NCBI RefSeq assembly: GCF_031143425.1 | Contig: NC_090447.1 | Coordinates: 26,998,238-27,062,237, forward strand | Reading direction: 5' to 3' | From: Pleurodeles waltl | Taxonomy: Eukaryota > Chordata > Amphibia > Caudata > Salamandridae | Length of the DNA stretch: 64,000 nucleotides | In this document: one piece after another, positions 21,814-32,697 of the stretch | Numbering within the stretch: position 1 is the stretch's first letter | Layout of the letters: every line of letters starts with the position of its first letter | Translations under genes and position numbers: made by a program | The notes under the pieces: generated by a model | Seen by the model: only the letters and a program-made list of their open reading frames with translations | What the model was told of the DNA's origin: nothing | The model's database searches: none

Positions 21814-22062
21814 AAGTGCTTTGAGACTACTTACCACTCTTGTCATTGTACTTTTCATAAGAGAAAAATATACAAAACAAGGTCAGTGTATATACACATA
21901 GCCAAAAAGTTTTGCATTTCCTCTTTTCACTCTTTTCTAAGTGCTGAAAAGTACTTCTAAACTTTCAAAAAGTTCTTAAAAGTTTAAAAAGTTTTTTCTG
22001 TCTTTCCAAAAAGTTCTGAAAACTTTTTTCTCTTTGTCTATCACTTTAACTCTCTCTAAAAA

Positions 22063-24720
22063 ATGTCTGGCACAGGCCAAAAAGTTGAACTGTCCAAACT
22101 TGCATATGATCACCTTAGCTGGAAAGGAGCAAGGAGTCTCTGCATAGAGAGAGGTTTGAGTGTAGGGAAGAATCCTTCTTTAGAACTGTTAATTAATATG
22201 CTTAGAGTACAGGATAAGGCCATAAGTGCCCAATCTGTAGAAAAAGTAGCTAATGGTTCTCAATCCGATCCAGGGACTCCCCCAGGAAAAGGTTCAGGAA
22301 AGAAACTTCTCAGCCTGCCCATTACTAGACAGTCTAGCATAGTTGGTACAGAGGTTGAATCACATCATACTGATGATGTGCTCTCACATTATACTGGTAG
22401 CCAAGCTGTTAGGGTGCCCTCTGTAAGGGACAGGTCTCCTTCTGTTCATTCCCATCATACCTCTGTATCTAGAAATGTCCCTCCCACCCACCCTGATGAC
22501 AGATTGTTAGAAAGGGAGCTCAATAGATTGAGAGTGGAGCAAACCAGACTGAAGCTCAAGAAGCAACAGCTGGATTTGGATAGACAGTCTTTAGAAATAG
22601 AGAAGGAAAGACAGAAGTTGGGTTTAGATACCCATGGTGGCAGCAGCAGTATTCCCCATAGTCATCCTGCAAAAGAGCATGATTCCAGGAATCTGCACAA
22701 GATAGTTCCCCCTTATAAGGAGGGGGATGACATTAACAAGTGGTTTGCTGCACTTGAGAGGGCCTGTGTTGTACAGGATGTCCCTCAAAGGCAGTGGGCT
22801 GCTATCCTATGGCTATCATTTAGTGGAAAAGGTAGGGATAGGCTCCTTACTGTGAAAGAAAATGATGCCAATAATTTTACAGTTCTTAAGAATGCACTCC
22901 TGGATGGTTATGGCTTAACCACTGAACAGTACAGGATAAAGTTCAGAGAGACCAAAAAGGAGTCTTCACAAGACTGGGTTGATTTCATTGACCATTCAGT
23001 GAAGGCCTTGGAGGGGTGGTTACATGGCAGTAAAGTTACTGATTATGAAAGCCTGTATAACACAATCCTGAGAGAGCATATACTTAATAATTGTGTGTCT
23101 GATTTGTTGCACCAGTACCTGGTAGACTCTGATCTGACCTCTCCCCAAGAATTGGGAAAGAAGGCAGACAAATGGGTCAGAACAAGGGTGAACAGAAAAG
23201 TTCATACAGGGGGTGACAAAGATGGCAATAAGAAGAAAGATGGTGAAAAATCTCAAGATAAGCATGGGGATAAGGGTAAAACCAAAGATCCCACTTCAAA
23301 TCTTAAACACTCTTCAGAGGGTGGGGATAAAACAAATTCTTCCTCTTCTTCCCAACCTGCACACATTAAAAAGCCTTGGTGCTTTGTGTGTAAAAACAGA
23401 GGCCATAGGCCAGGGGATAAGTCCTGTCCAGGTAAACCCCCTGAGCCTACCACCACTAATACATCAAGCTCTAGTGCCCCTAGCAGTAGTGGTACTAGTG
23501 GTGGGACTGCTGGCAACAGTCAAGCAAAGGGTGTAGTTGGGTTCACTTATGGGTCCATAGTGGAAACTGATGTCATCAGTCCCAAGACAGTTTCTGTCAC
23601 ACCTAGTGGCATTGGCCTTGCCACACTGGCTGCTTGTCCCCTTACAATGGATAAGTACAGGCAGACAGTTTCAATAAATGGTGTTGAGGCCTTGGCCTAC
23701 AGGGACACAGGTGCCAGTTTCACTTTGGTGACTGAAAACCTAGTGCCTCCTGAACAACACATCATTGGACAACAGTATAAGATTATTGATGTCCATAACT
23801 CCACTAAGTTTCTTCCCTTAGCTATAATTCAGTTTAGTTGGGGTGGAGTTACTGGCCCTAAGCAGGTGGTGGTATCACCTAGCTTACCTGTAGACTGTCT
23901 CTTAGGTAATGAACTAGAGGCCTCAGGTTGGGCTGATGTAGAGTTTTATGCCCATGCAGCCATGCTGGGTATCCCTGAGGAATTGTTCCCTCTCATTTCA
24001 AGTGAAATGAAAAAGCAAAGGAGAGAAGGCCTGAAAACTCAGGATCCCTCTCCATCAACAGGTAAAAAGGGTATCACAGTATCCCCTAACCACCCTACCA
24101 TTCAGGATACTATTCCTGTGGTGGGAGAAACCTCTCCTGGGGTGGCACCTGTTCCAAGGGAATCATCAGCTGGCAAAGCTGGACTCCCTGAGGTGGAAGT
24201 ACCTCTCTGTGGGATAACTAACATTGGTGAGAAAAAGAGCACCATTTTAGTTAACATGGAGCATCCCTCCAACCCTCCCAGAGAAACTTTAGTGCAGAAA
24301 CTCTGCACTGCCTCACAACACTTAGGACAGCATCCCTGCCCTAGTGTGGAGCTGATAGGACAGCATCCCTGCCCTGCTCCAACTCAAGAGAAACAGCATC
24401 CCTGTTCTCTCTTCCAGCCAGATGGACAAAGTTTTTGCCCAGCTATGGCTTTTCTGAGACAGCATCCCTGTCTGGCATTTCCATCACTACAAATAGGTTC
24501 AGTGGACAATTCCCACTGCTCTAAACTAAAACTTACTGATAGAAACTCTGAAAATACATCTTCACATTGTTGCTTAGCTAAAAAACTTCAAACAGGGTGG
24601 TTTACATCCCCACAGGGAAGTAACCATATAGTGGATGATAAAGGGAGTAACCAGTCTATTGCAGAGCTACTCTCTACTTATCACCACTTAGACAATAAAG
24701 TCTCAACTGGCCAAGGTTAG
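22063..24720 (+). CDS. Gag-protease polyprotein of an LTR retrotransposon, 885 aa
   Basis: The product should form the particle that packages element RNA, with a built-in protease. In order: a short SAP-like helix pair (about 8-48), a charged coiled coil rich in L/E/K/Q (about 146-187), a Gag core with W227 and long helices (about 227-380), a lysine-rich linker, a zinc-knuckle variant C-x2-C-x4-H-x6-C (C440 to C455, spacing longer than the usual CCHC), a serine-rich linker, and a retropepsin with DTG at 548-550 and LLGN at 613-616. After residue about 640 there is no reverse transcriptase. Instead the tail has repeated QHPC motifs (about 756-808) and ends at TAG 24,718. The start ATG follows an A-rich leader 270 bp after the LTR. 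The frame has no stop or frameshift, which fits recent activity or selection for a usable Gag. Confidence 0.92.
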   Translation: MSGTGQKVELSKLAYDHLSWKGARSLCIERGLSVGKNPSLELLINMLRVQDKAISAQSVEKVANGSQSDPGTPPGKGSGKKLLSLPITRQSSIVGTEVESHHTDDVLSHYTGSQAVRVPSVRDRSPSVHSHHTSVSRNVPPTHPDDRLLERELNRLRVEQTRLKLKKQQLDLDRQSLEIEKERQKLGLDTHGGSSSIPHSHPAKEHDSRNLHKIVPPYKEGDDINKWFAALERACVVQDVPQRQWAAILWLSFSGKGRDRLLTVKENDANNFTVLKNALLDGYGLTTEQYRIKFRETKKESSQDWVDFIDHSVKALEGWLHGSKVTDYESLYNTILREHILNNCVSDLLHQYLVDSDLTSPQELGKKADKWVRTRVNRKVHTGGDKDGNKKKDGEKSQDKHGDKGKTKDPTSNLKHSSEGGDKTNSSSSSQPAHIKKPWCFVCKNRGHRPGDKSCPGKPPEPTTTNTSSSSAPSSSGTSGGTAGNSQAKGVVGFTYGSIVETDVISPKTVSVTPSGIGLATLAACPLTMDKYRQTVSINGVEALAYRDTGASFTLVTENLVPPEQHIIGQQYKIIDVHNSTKFLPLAIIQFSWGGVTGPKQVVVSPSLPVDCLLGNELEASGWADVEFYAHAAMLGIPEELFPLISSEMKKQRREGLKTQDPSPSTGKKGITVSPNHPTIQDTIPVVGETSPGVAPVPRESSAGKAGLPEVEVPLCGITNIGEKKSTILVNMEHPSNPPRETLVQKLCTASQHLGQHPCPSVELIGQHPCPAPTQEKQHPCSLFQPDGQSFCPAMAFLRQHPCLAFPSLQIGSVDNSHCSKLKLTDRNSENTSSHCCLAKKLQTGWFTSPQGSNHIVDDKGSNQSIAELLSTYHHLDNKVSTGQG

Positions 24721-24738
24721 CCTTATTGTCCTTCGTTT

Positions 24739-24747
24739 GGGGGGGGG
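24739..24747 (+). other. Polypurine tract (nine G)
   Basis: An uninterrupted G9 run three bases before the 3' LTR, 18 bp after the gag stop. A purine run here normally primes plus-strand DNA synthesis in LTR elements. A pure G run is less usual than a mixed A/G tract. Confidence 0.7.
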
Positions 24748-24750
24748 TTG

Positions 24751-27700
24751 TGTGAGAAGGTAGCCTCTTTCTAGCCTTATTACCCCCACTTTTGGCCTGT
24801 TTGTGAGTGTATGTCAGGGTGTTTGTCACTGTTTTCACTGTCTCACTGGGATCCTGATGGCCAGGCCTCAGTGCTCATAGTGAAAACACCATGTTTTCAG
24901 TATGGTTGTTATGTGTCACTGGGATCCTGCTAGTCAGGACCCCAGTGCTCATAGGTTTGTGGCCTATATGTATGTGTCACTGGGACCCTGTCACACAGGG
25001 CCCCAGTGCTCATAGGTGTGCATGTATATGTTCCCTGTGTGGTGCCTAACTGTCTCACTGAGGCTCTGCTAACCAGAACCTCAGTGGTTATGCTCTCTCA
25101 TTACTTTCAAATTGTCACTAACAGGCTAGTGACCAATTTTACCAATTTACATTGGCTTACTGGAACACCCTTATAATTCCCTAGTATATGGTACTGAGGT
25201 ACCCAGGGTATTGGGGTTCCAGGAGATCCCTATGGGCTGCAGCATTTCTTTTGCCACCCATAGGGAGCTCTGACAATTCTTACACAGGCCTGCCACTGCA
25301 GCCTGAGTGAAATAACGTCCACGTTATTTCACAGCCATTTTACACTGCACTTAAGTAACTTATAAGTCACCTATATGTCTAACCTTTACCTGGTAAAGGT
25401 TAGGTGCAAAGTTACTTAGTGTGAGGGCACCCTGGCACTAGCCAAGGTGCCCCCACATTGTTCAGAGCCAATTCACTGAACTTTGTGAGTGCGGGGACAC
25501 CATTACACGCGTGCACTACATATAGGTCACTACCTATATGTGGCTTCACCATGGTAACTCCGAATATGGCCATGTAACATGTCTATGATCATGGGATTGC
25601 CCCCTCTATACCATCCTGGCATAGTTGGCACAATCCCATGATCCCAGTGGTCTGTAGCACAGACCCTGGTACTGCCAAACTGCCCTTCCTGGGGTTTCAC
25701 TGCAGCTGCTGCTGCTGCCAACCCCTCAGACAGGCAGCTGCCCTCCTGGGGTCCAGCCAGGCCTGGCCCAGGATGGCAGAACAAAGAACTTCCTCTGAGA
25801 GAGGGTGTGACACCCTCTCCCTTTGGAAAATGGTGTGAAGGCAGGGGAGGAGTAGCCTCCCTCAGCCTCTGGAAATGCTTTGTTGGGCACAGATGTGCCC
25901 AATTCTGCATAAGCCAGTCTACACCGGTTCAGGGACCCCTTAGCCCCTGCTCTGGCGCGAAACTGGACAAAGGAAAGGGGAGTGACCACTCCCCTGACCT
26001 GCACCTCCCCTGGGAGGTGTCCAGAGCTCCTCCAGTGTGCTCCAGACCTCTGCCATCTTGGAAACAGAGGTGCTGCTGGCACACTGGACTGCTCTGAGTG
26101 GCCAGTGCCACCAGGTGACGTCAGAGACTCCTGCTGATAGGCTCCTTCAGGTGTTAGTAGCCTTTCCTCTCTCCTAGGTAGCCAAACCCTCTTTTCTGGC
26201 TATTTAGGGTCTCTGTCTCTGGGGAAACTTCAGATAACGAATGCATGAGCTCAGCCGAGTTCCTCTGCATCTCCCTCTTCACCTTCTGATAAGGAATCGA
26301 CCGCTGACCGCGCTGGAAGCCTGCAAACCTGCAACATAGTAGCAAAGACGACTACTGCAACTCTGTAACGCTGATCCTGCCGCCTTCTCGACTGTTTTCC
26401 TGCTTGTGCATGCTGTGGGGGTAGTCTGCCTCCTCTCTGCACCAGAAGCTCCGAAGAAATCTCCCGTGGGTCGACGGAATCTTCCCCCTGCAACCGCAGG
26501 CACCAAAAAGCTGCATTACCGGTCCCTTGGGTCTCCTCTCAGCACGACGAGCGAGGTCCCTCGAATCCAGCGACACCGTCCAAGTGACCCCCACAGTCCA
26601 GTGACTCTTCAGCCCAAGTTTGGTGGAGGTAAGTCCTTGCCTCACCTCGCTGGGCTGCATTGCTGGGAACCGCGACTTTGCAAGCTACTCCGGCCCCTGT
26701 GCACTTCCGGCGGAAATCCTTCGTGCACAGCCAAGCCTGGGTCCACGGCACTCTAACCTGCATTGCACGACTTTCTAAGTTGGTCTCCGGCGACGTGGGA
26801 CTCCTTTGTGCAACTTCGGCGAGCACCGTTTCACGCATCCTCGTAGTGCCTGTTTCTGGCACTTCTCCGGGTGCTACCTGCTTCAGTGAGGGCTCTTTGT
26901 CTTGCTCGACGTCCCCTCTCTCTGCAGGTCCAATTTGCGACCTTCTGGTCCCTCCTGGGCCCCAGCAGCGTCCAAAAACGCCAAACGCACGATTTGCGAG
27001 TAGCAAGGCTTGTTGGCGTCCATCCGGCGGGAAAACACTTCTGCACGACTCTCCAAGGCGTGGGGGATCCATCCTCCAAAGGGGAAGTCTCTAGCCCTTG
27101 TCGTTCCTGCAGTATTCACAGCTCTTCAGCCTAGTAAGAGCTTCTTTGCACCAACAGTTGGCATTTCTTGGGCATCTGCCCAGCTACGAGCTGCTTGTGA
27201 CTTTTGGACTTGGTCCCCTTGTTCCACAGGTACCCTCAGACAGGAATCCATCGTTGTTGCATTGCTGATTTGTGTTTTCCTTGCATTCTCCCTCTAACAC
27301 GACTATTTTGTCCTTAGGGGAACTTTGGTGCACTTTGCACTCACTTTTCAGGGTCTTGGGGAGGGTTATTTTTCTAACTCTCACTATTTTCTAATAGTCC
27401 CAGCGACCCTCTACAAGGTCACATAGGTTTGGGGTCCATTCGTGGTTCGCATTCCACTTTTGGAGTATATGGTTTGTGTTACCCCTATCCCTATGTTTCC
27501 CCATTGCATCCTATTGTAACTATACATTGTTTGCACTGTTTTCTAAGACTATACTGCATATTTTTGCTATTGTGTATATATATCTTGTGTATATTTCCTA
27601 TCCTCTCACTGAGGGTACACTCTAAGATACTTTGGCATATTGTCATAAAAATAAAGTACCTTTATTTTTAGTATAACTGTGTATTGTGTTTTCTTATGAT

Positions 27701-27895
27701 ATTGTGCATATGACACTAAGTGGTACTGTAGTAGCTTCACACGTCTCCTAGTTCAGCCTAAGCTGCTCTGCTAAGCTACCATTATCTATCAGCCTAAGCT
27801 GCTAGACACCCTATACACTAATAAGGGATAACTGGGCCTGGTGCAAGGTGCAAGTACCCCTTGGTACTCACTACAAGCCAGTCCAGCCTCCTACA
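24751..27895 (+). repeat. 3' long terminal repeat (3,145 bp)
   Basis: Copy of the 5' LTR at a constant offset of 6,103 bp. Differences seen include two adjacent changes near 25,264, one at the CRE (intact here, 26,116-26,123) and single changes near 26,003, 26,464, 26,998, 27,024 and 27,481. AATAAA lies at 27,650-27,655. Confidence 0.93.
26116..26123 (+). promoter_or_regulatory. Intact CRE palindrome in the 3' LTR
   Basis: TGACGTCA, matching the solo LTRs at 4206, 42,927 and 62,189. It could act on sequence downstream of the element; this is inference. Confidence 0.5.
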
Positions 27896-27900
27896 GGCAG

Positions 27901-28225
27901 GTAAGCAACACGGAGAGTGGGGGTGGAAGCCAGACAGGGCCACAGAGGATGGGGCGGAGGCAATGTGGAGGGCGGCAGGAGATGTACACAGCAAGGCGAG
28001 AAATGTGGGGCGTGGGGGAGCGGAAGCACTCAGGTGGGAGAAGGTGCAACAGGCAGTAGCACCCGGGCGAGAAAGCAGAGAGGCCGAGAGCAAAATGGAG
28101 TGTGCTGGAGAGGTGAAGAGAAGTACACGAGGGAGACAGCTGGAAAACACATGCACTCTCATGAACTTCGTAACCAAAAACAAGCAAGCAGTGGCAAGAC
28201 CTATTGTTCTCACCAGAAAAGATTG
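27901..28225. other. Unassigned right flank of the full-length element
   Basis: Purine-rich, with GAGAGTGGGGG and AGAGAAGT-type text, followed by the start of the pentamer satellite. Open frames up to about 125 codons overlap on both strands and show no domain. Confidence 0.35.
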
Positions 28226-28431
28226 GCATGGCGTCTAGTGGAGTGACATGGAGCGGACTTGCATTGCATGGTGTGAGTTGGAGTAGCAAGGAGTGGAGTG
28301 GACTGGCTTTGTGTGGCAAGGAGTGGGGGAGTGTAGCAGTGTGTGGAGTTGAGTGGCATGTGAGATTGATACTATGTGGCATGGAGAGACCGGGAGTTGA
28401 GTGGAGTAGCTTTGTGTATAGTGGAGTGGAG
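28226..28431. repeat. Pentamer satellite, block 1
   Basis: GGAGT/GTGGA-rich text (GAGTGACATGGAGCGGAC, GAGTGGAGTGGACTGGC), a diverged edge of the satellite that continues at 30,367. It is interrupted at 28,432. Confidence 0.75.
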
Positions 28432-28929
28432 CAGTGGTGGCCCGTCTTTTAGGGCGGAGGGGCAACGCCCCCCCACCTTTTGCACCTCATGAAGAGTGTC
28501 TGTCAGGCTGAACAAAGGTCAGCCTGACAGACACTCTTCATTTTCAGCTCAGCCAGCCATGAGTGAGCCATGCGCGATTTGCGCAGACTCCTGGCTACCT
28601 GAGCTGAACTTTGCTGGGCTGAAGAGGTCACAGCTCCTATGGGCGTGAACTCCTCGTCTCAGCAAAGGTGCCTCAAGGCCCTCCCCCGGGTGACGAGGGA
28701 AGCGTCACCCCTTGACTTCGACCTGGGCGCTTTAGGTTTAAGCCGTGAAGCGCCCAGGGCGCGTGTCAATCAGTGACACTTCGTCACAGAGTGGGGTGGG
28801 GTCAGCAGTCTCACTGACCCAATCACACTCTGTGAGGAGGCTGGGACTGCTGCCTTCCCTCATTGGCTGACCTAAGGTCAGCCAGCGAGGGAAGGCAGCA
28901 GCCCCAACCCTCCTGGGAACTGGAGGCTG
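28432..28929. mobile_element. Hairpin-rich DNA-element fragment with hAT-like end
   Basis: It begins CAGTGGTGGCCCG, like a hAT-type terminus, inside the satellite. It contains a perfect 22-bp inverted repeat with a 7-nt loop (28,490-28,511 and 28,519-28,540) and a near-perfect stem of about 25 bp with two mismatches around 28,848-28,900 (GCTGCCTTCCCTC...GAGGGAAGGCAGC). It also has a CCTGGGCGCTT/AAGCGCCCAGG pair near 28,720-28,760. The opposite terminal repeat was not found; the inverted LTR fragment follows directly. The family is unknown. Confidence 0.5.
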
Positions 28930-30366
28930 AAGGTAAGGATGCAGAGGATTCCTGGAGGAGTCTTGCAAGCTGAATCTGAGGAAACACCCATAGGAGAAAC
29001 CCTAAATAGCCCTGAGAGGGGGATTGGCTACCTACCCAGGTGTGCACCTATCAGGAGGGGTCTCTGACGTCACCTGCTGGCACTGGCCACTCAGAGGTCT
29101 CCAGAGTGTCCCCACACCTTGGAATCCAAGATGGCTAATGCCAGGGACACACTGTAGGAGATCTGGGCAACACCCCTAGGGTCGTGATGGACAGGGGTGT
29201 GGTGACTCCCCTTTCCTTTGTCCAGTTTCGCGCCAGAGCAGGGACTGAGGGTCCCTCAACCGGTGTAGACTGGCTTACGCAAGGAAGGCACCATCTGTGC
29301 CCTTCAAAGCATTTCCAGAGGCTCTAGGAGGCTACCCCTCCCAAGCCTGTAACACCTATTTCCAAAGGGAGAAGGTGTAACACCCTCCTCTGAAAGGAAA
29401 TGCATGGTTCTGCCTTCCTGGGACTGAGCTACTCAGGCCCCAGTAGGGCAGAAACCCATCTGTGAGGTGTCAGCAGCTGGGGCTGCAGTGGAAACCTCCG
29501 AGAGCTGGTTTGGCAGTACTGGGGGTCCACGCTGGAACCCCAGGATGCATGGGATTGGCCCCCCAATGCCAGATTTAGAATGGGGGGACAATTCCATGAT
29601 CTTAGACACCTCACATGGCCATATTTGGAGTTACCATTGTGAAGCTCCATATATGTATTGACATATGTGTAGTGCACGCGTGTAATGGTATCCCCGCACT
29701 CACAAAGTCCGGGGAATTGGCCTTGGACAGCGTGGGGCACCTTTGCTAGTGCAAGGGTGCCCTCACACTTAGTAACTTTGCACCTAGCTTTTAGTAAATG
29801 AAGGTTAGACATTTAGGTGACTTATAAGTTTGCTTAAGTGCAGTGAAAGTGGCTGTAAAATAATGTGGGCACTATCTCACTCAGGCTGCACTGGCAGCCC
29901 TGAAGAAAGATTTATCTCAGCTTCTTATGGGTGGCAAAAGAAATGCTGCAGCCCATAAGGATCTCCTGGAACCCCAATGCCCTGGGTACCTAGGTACCAT
30001 ATACTAGGGACTTATAAGGGGGAACCAGTGTGCCAATTGGAATTGGAATATGAAGCCACAAAACAATAGTGACAAATTTGGTAAGTAGAGAGAGCATAAG
30101 CACTGGAGTTCTGGTTAGCAGAGCCTCAGTGATACGGTTAAGCATACTGACAACACACACATAGGTCAGAGTCTATGAGCACTGGGATCTTGGCTAGCAG
30201 GATCCCAGTGAGACAGGCAAAGCACACTGGCAAATAGGGTTTTAACTATGAGCACTGGGGTCCTGACTAGCAGGATCCCAGTGAGACAGTAAAAACACAC
30301 TGACAAACACTCACAAACAGGCCAAAAGTGGGGGTAACCATGCTAGAAAGAGGCTACTTTCTCACA
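28930..30366 (-). mobile_element. Inverted 3'-truncated LTR fragment
   Basis: On the minus strand it starts TGTGAGAAAGTAGCCTC at 30,366, like family 1, and follows the LTR for about its first 1.4 kb. It includes a CRE (29,065-29,072) and the complement of GGCTATTTAGGG near 29,009. The LTR 3' half is missing. It lies between the hairpin element and satellite. Confidence 0.8.
29065..29072 (-). promoter_or_regulatory. CRE palindrome in inverted LTR fragment
   Basis: TGACGTCA at the position equivalent to that in the other LTR copies. The fragment retains U3-like promoter sequence, so it could in principle promote leftward transcription; no evidence beyond the motif. Confidence 0.4.
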
Positions 30367-32697
30367 ATTGGGTGGCATTTTCTGGCTTTGTGTAGAGTGG
30401 AATTGTTTGGCATTGTGTGGCATTGAATGGAGTGGAATTGTGTGGCATTGTGTGGTGTGCAATGGGGTGGAATTGTGTGGCATAGAGTGGCATTGTGTGG
30501 AATGGAGTGTCACTGTGTGGTGGGGAGTGGATTGGTAGTAGGTTGGTATTGCATTGCATTGTGTGGCATCGAGTGGAGTTGAATTTTGCGGTGTGGAGTG
30601 GAACTGTGTGGCATTGTGTGGCATGGAGCAGAATTGTGTGGCATTGTGGGGTGTGGAGAAGAGTGTAGTGGAGTAAAATTGTGTGCCAGTGTATGGAGTG
30701 TAGTGTAGTGGCATGGAGTTGCATTGTGTGGTGTGGAGTTGAGTGGAGTGGATTGAAATTGTGTTGCAATGTGGGGGGTGGAGTGCAGTGGCATGGAGTG
30801 GAATTGTGAGGCATTGTGTTGTGCAGCATTGTATTTTGTGGAGTGGAGAGGAATTTTATGGCATTGTGTGCAATGAAGTGGAATTGTGTGACTTTGTGCC
30901 AAGTGTTATAAGTGGAATCTGTTGCATTGTGTGGTATGGAGTCGGGTGAAATCGACATGACATGTGGAATTGAGTGAAATGTGTGGACGTTTGTGTGGCA
31001 AGGAGTGGATTGGAATTGTATGGCATGGAATGAAGTGAAGTGGAATTGTGTGGCATGGAGTGGAGTGGAATTGTGTTTTGTGGAGTGGAATTGTGTGTCA
31101 TTGTGTGACGTAGAGGGGATTTGAGTGGCTGTATGGTTTTTTGTGGTGTGGAGTTGAGTGCAGTGGAATTGTGTGGCACTGTATTGTGTAAAGTGGACTG
31201 GAAATGTGTTGCATGAAGTGGAATGGAATTATATGGCATTGTGTGTTGAGGTGCAGCTGATTGGAATTTTGTGGAGCTTTTTGGATCAGAGAGTGGTATT
31301 GTGTTTCTGGTGCAATTGATTGGAATTCAGTAGCTTTGTGTGGAGGGAAGTGGACTTGTGTGCCATTGTGTGGAGTGGAGTGGAATTGTGTGGTGTGGAG
31401 TGCGGTGGAATTACATGGCACTGTGTGGCATGGAATGGCATGGAGTAGAATTGTGTGGCATTACCTGGGGTGGAATTGTGTCGAATGGAGTGAAGTAGAC
31501 GTGTGTGGTGTGGTTTGGAGTGAAATTGTGTAGAGTTTGGTGGCACTGTGTGGCATGGAGTACAGTGGTGTGGAGTGGCAATATGTGGTGTGATATTGAG
31601 TGGAGTGGCATTGTGTGGAGTAGAGTAGCATGTGAGGCATGGATTGGAATGAAATTGTTTGGTGTGGAGCGGCATTGTGGGATGAGAGTGATACTGAGTG
31701 GCGTGGAGAGGAGGGGAGGTGTGTGGAGTGGAGTGGGATTGTGTGGTGTGGACTGGGGTGGCATTTTGTAGCATTAAGTGGAGGGGAGTGGCATTAAGTG
31801 GAGTAGCATGTAGTGGAGTGGCATGTAGTGCCGTGGCATGCCGCAAAGTCCGGCAAAGCCTCTTCAGGGGTAGTAAGCACTTTATAAATACAGTTAGAAT
31901 TACGTGGAATAGAGTAGCATTTAGTGGAGTGGAGTTAAGTGGCATTTGGTGGAGTGAGGTGGTATTCTGTGGAGTGGAGTAAAATGGCATTGTGTATTGT
32001 AGAGTGGCACAGAATAGCATTGAGTGGTGCTGCCTGGAGTTAAGTGGTGCAGCCTGGAGTGGATTTGTGTGTGGTGTGGAGTGGAAAGGCTTTGTATAGC
32101 ATGGAGTGGAATGGCAATAAGTGACATGGAGTTAAGCGGCATTGTCTGATGTGATGTGGAGTGGAGTGGCACTGAATGGAATGAAGTACATTGAGTGGGG
32201 TGGAACGACATTGTATGAAGTGAAAAGGCACTGTGTGGCATTGTGCGGAGTGGAGTGGTCTTAAGTGGTCTGAAGTGAAGTTGAATTGCAGTGAAATTGT
32301 GTGACTTTCTGTGTTATGGAGTGGAATTGTATGGCATTGTGTGGTGTGGAATTATGTGGCATTGTGTGGAGTGGTGTGGAATCAAATTGGTTGGCTTAGT
32401 GTGGCTTGGAGTGGAATTGTGTGGTGTTGAGTGGAATTGAATTGGATGGCATTGTGTGTCATGCAGTGGAGTTTAGTGAAGTGGATTGGTATTGTGTGGC
32501 ATTATGTGGTGTTGAGTGCACTTGAGTTTTGTGGTGTGTAGTTAAATTGTGAGTGATTGTGCAGAGTGTTATGAAGTGGAATCTGTGGCATTGTGTCGGA
32601 TGGAGTGGGATGAAATTGTGTGGCATTGAGTGGCGTGGTGTAGAATTGTGTGGCATTCCATGAAGTGCAGTTCTGTGGTATTGTTTGGTATGGGGTG
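30367..32697. repeat. Pentamer satellite, block 2
   Basis: Continuous text in 5-bp phase made of GTGGA, ATTGT, GTGGC, GTGGT and AGTGG-type words. A short non-satellite insert near 31,850-31,895 ends CTTTATAAATAC, like a LINE or SINE tail. Minus-strand frames of over 100 codons reflect the lack of stops in the unit and encode only HNATQFHSTP-like repeats. Confidence 0.93.

Larger units (their letters stand above)
18648..27895 (+). mobile_element. Full-length non-autonomous LTR retrotransposon carrying only Gag-protease
   Basis: It comprises a 5' LTR (18,648-21,792), an internal region (21,793-24,750) and a 3' LTR (24,751-27,895). Both LTRs are exactly 3,145 bp, begin TGTGAGAAGG and end CCTACA. 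The flanking pentamer GGCAG (18,643-18,647 and 27,896-27,900) is a perfect target-site duplication. By eye there are about eight substitutions and no indels between the LTRs, so the insertion is young. The 2,958-bp interior has one ORF for Gag and an aspartic protease, and lacks reverse transcriptase, RNase H and integrase. It must use enzymes from a related autonomous element, most likely Ty3/gypsy-like given the gag-protease layout; that class call is inference. Confidence 0.95.

Noticed and set aside
20436..27094. Matching 177- and 144-codon frames in both LTRs, apparently a conserved gene
   Set aside because: They are identical only because the two LTRs are nearly identical. In the solo LTR at 41,632-44,708 the corresponding frames are broken into 61 and 93 codons, so there is no sign of selection.
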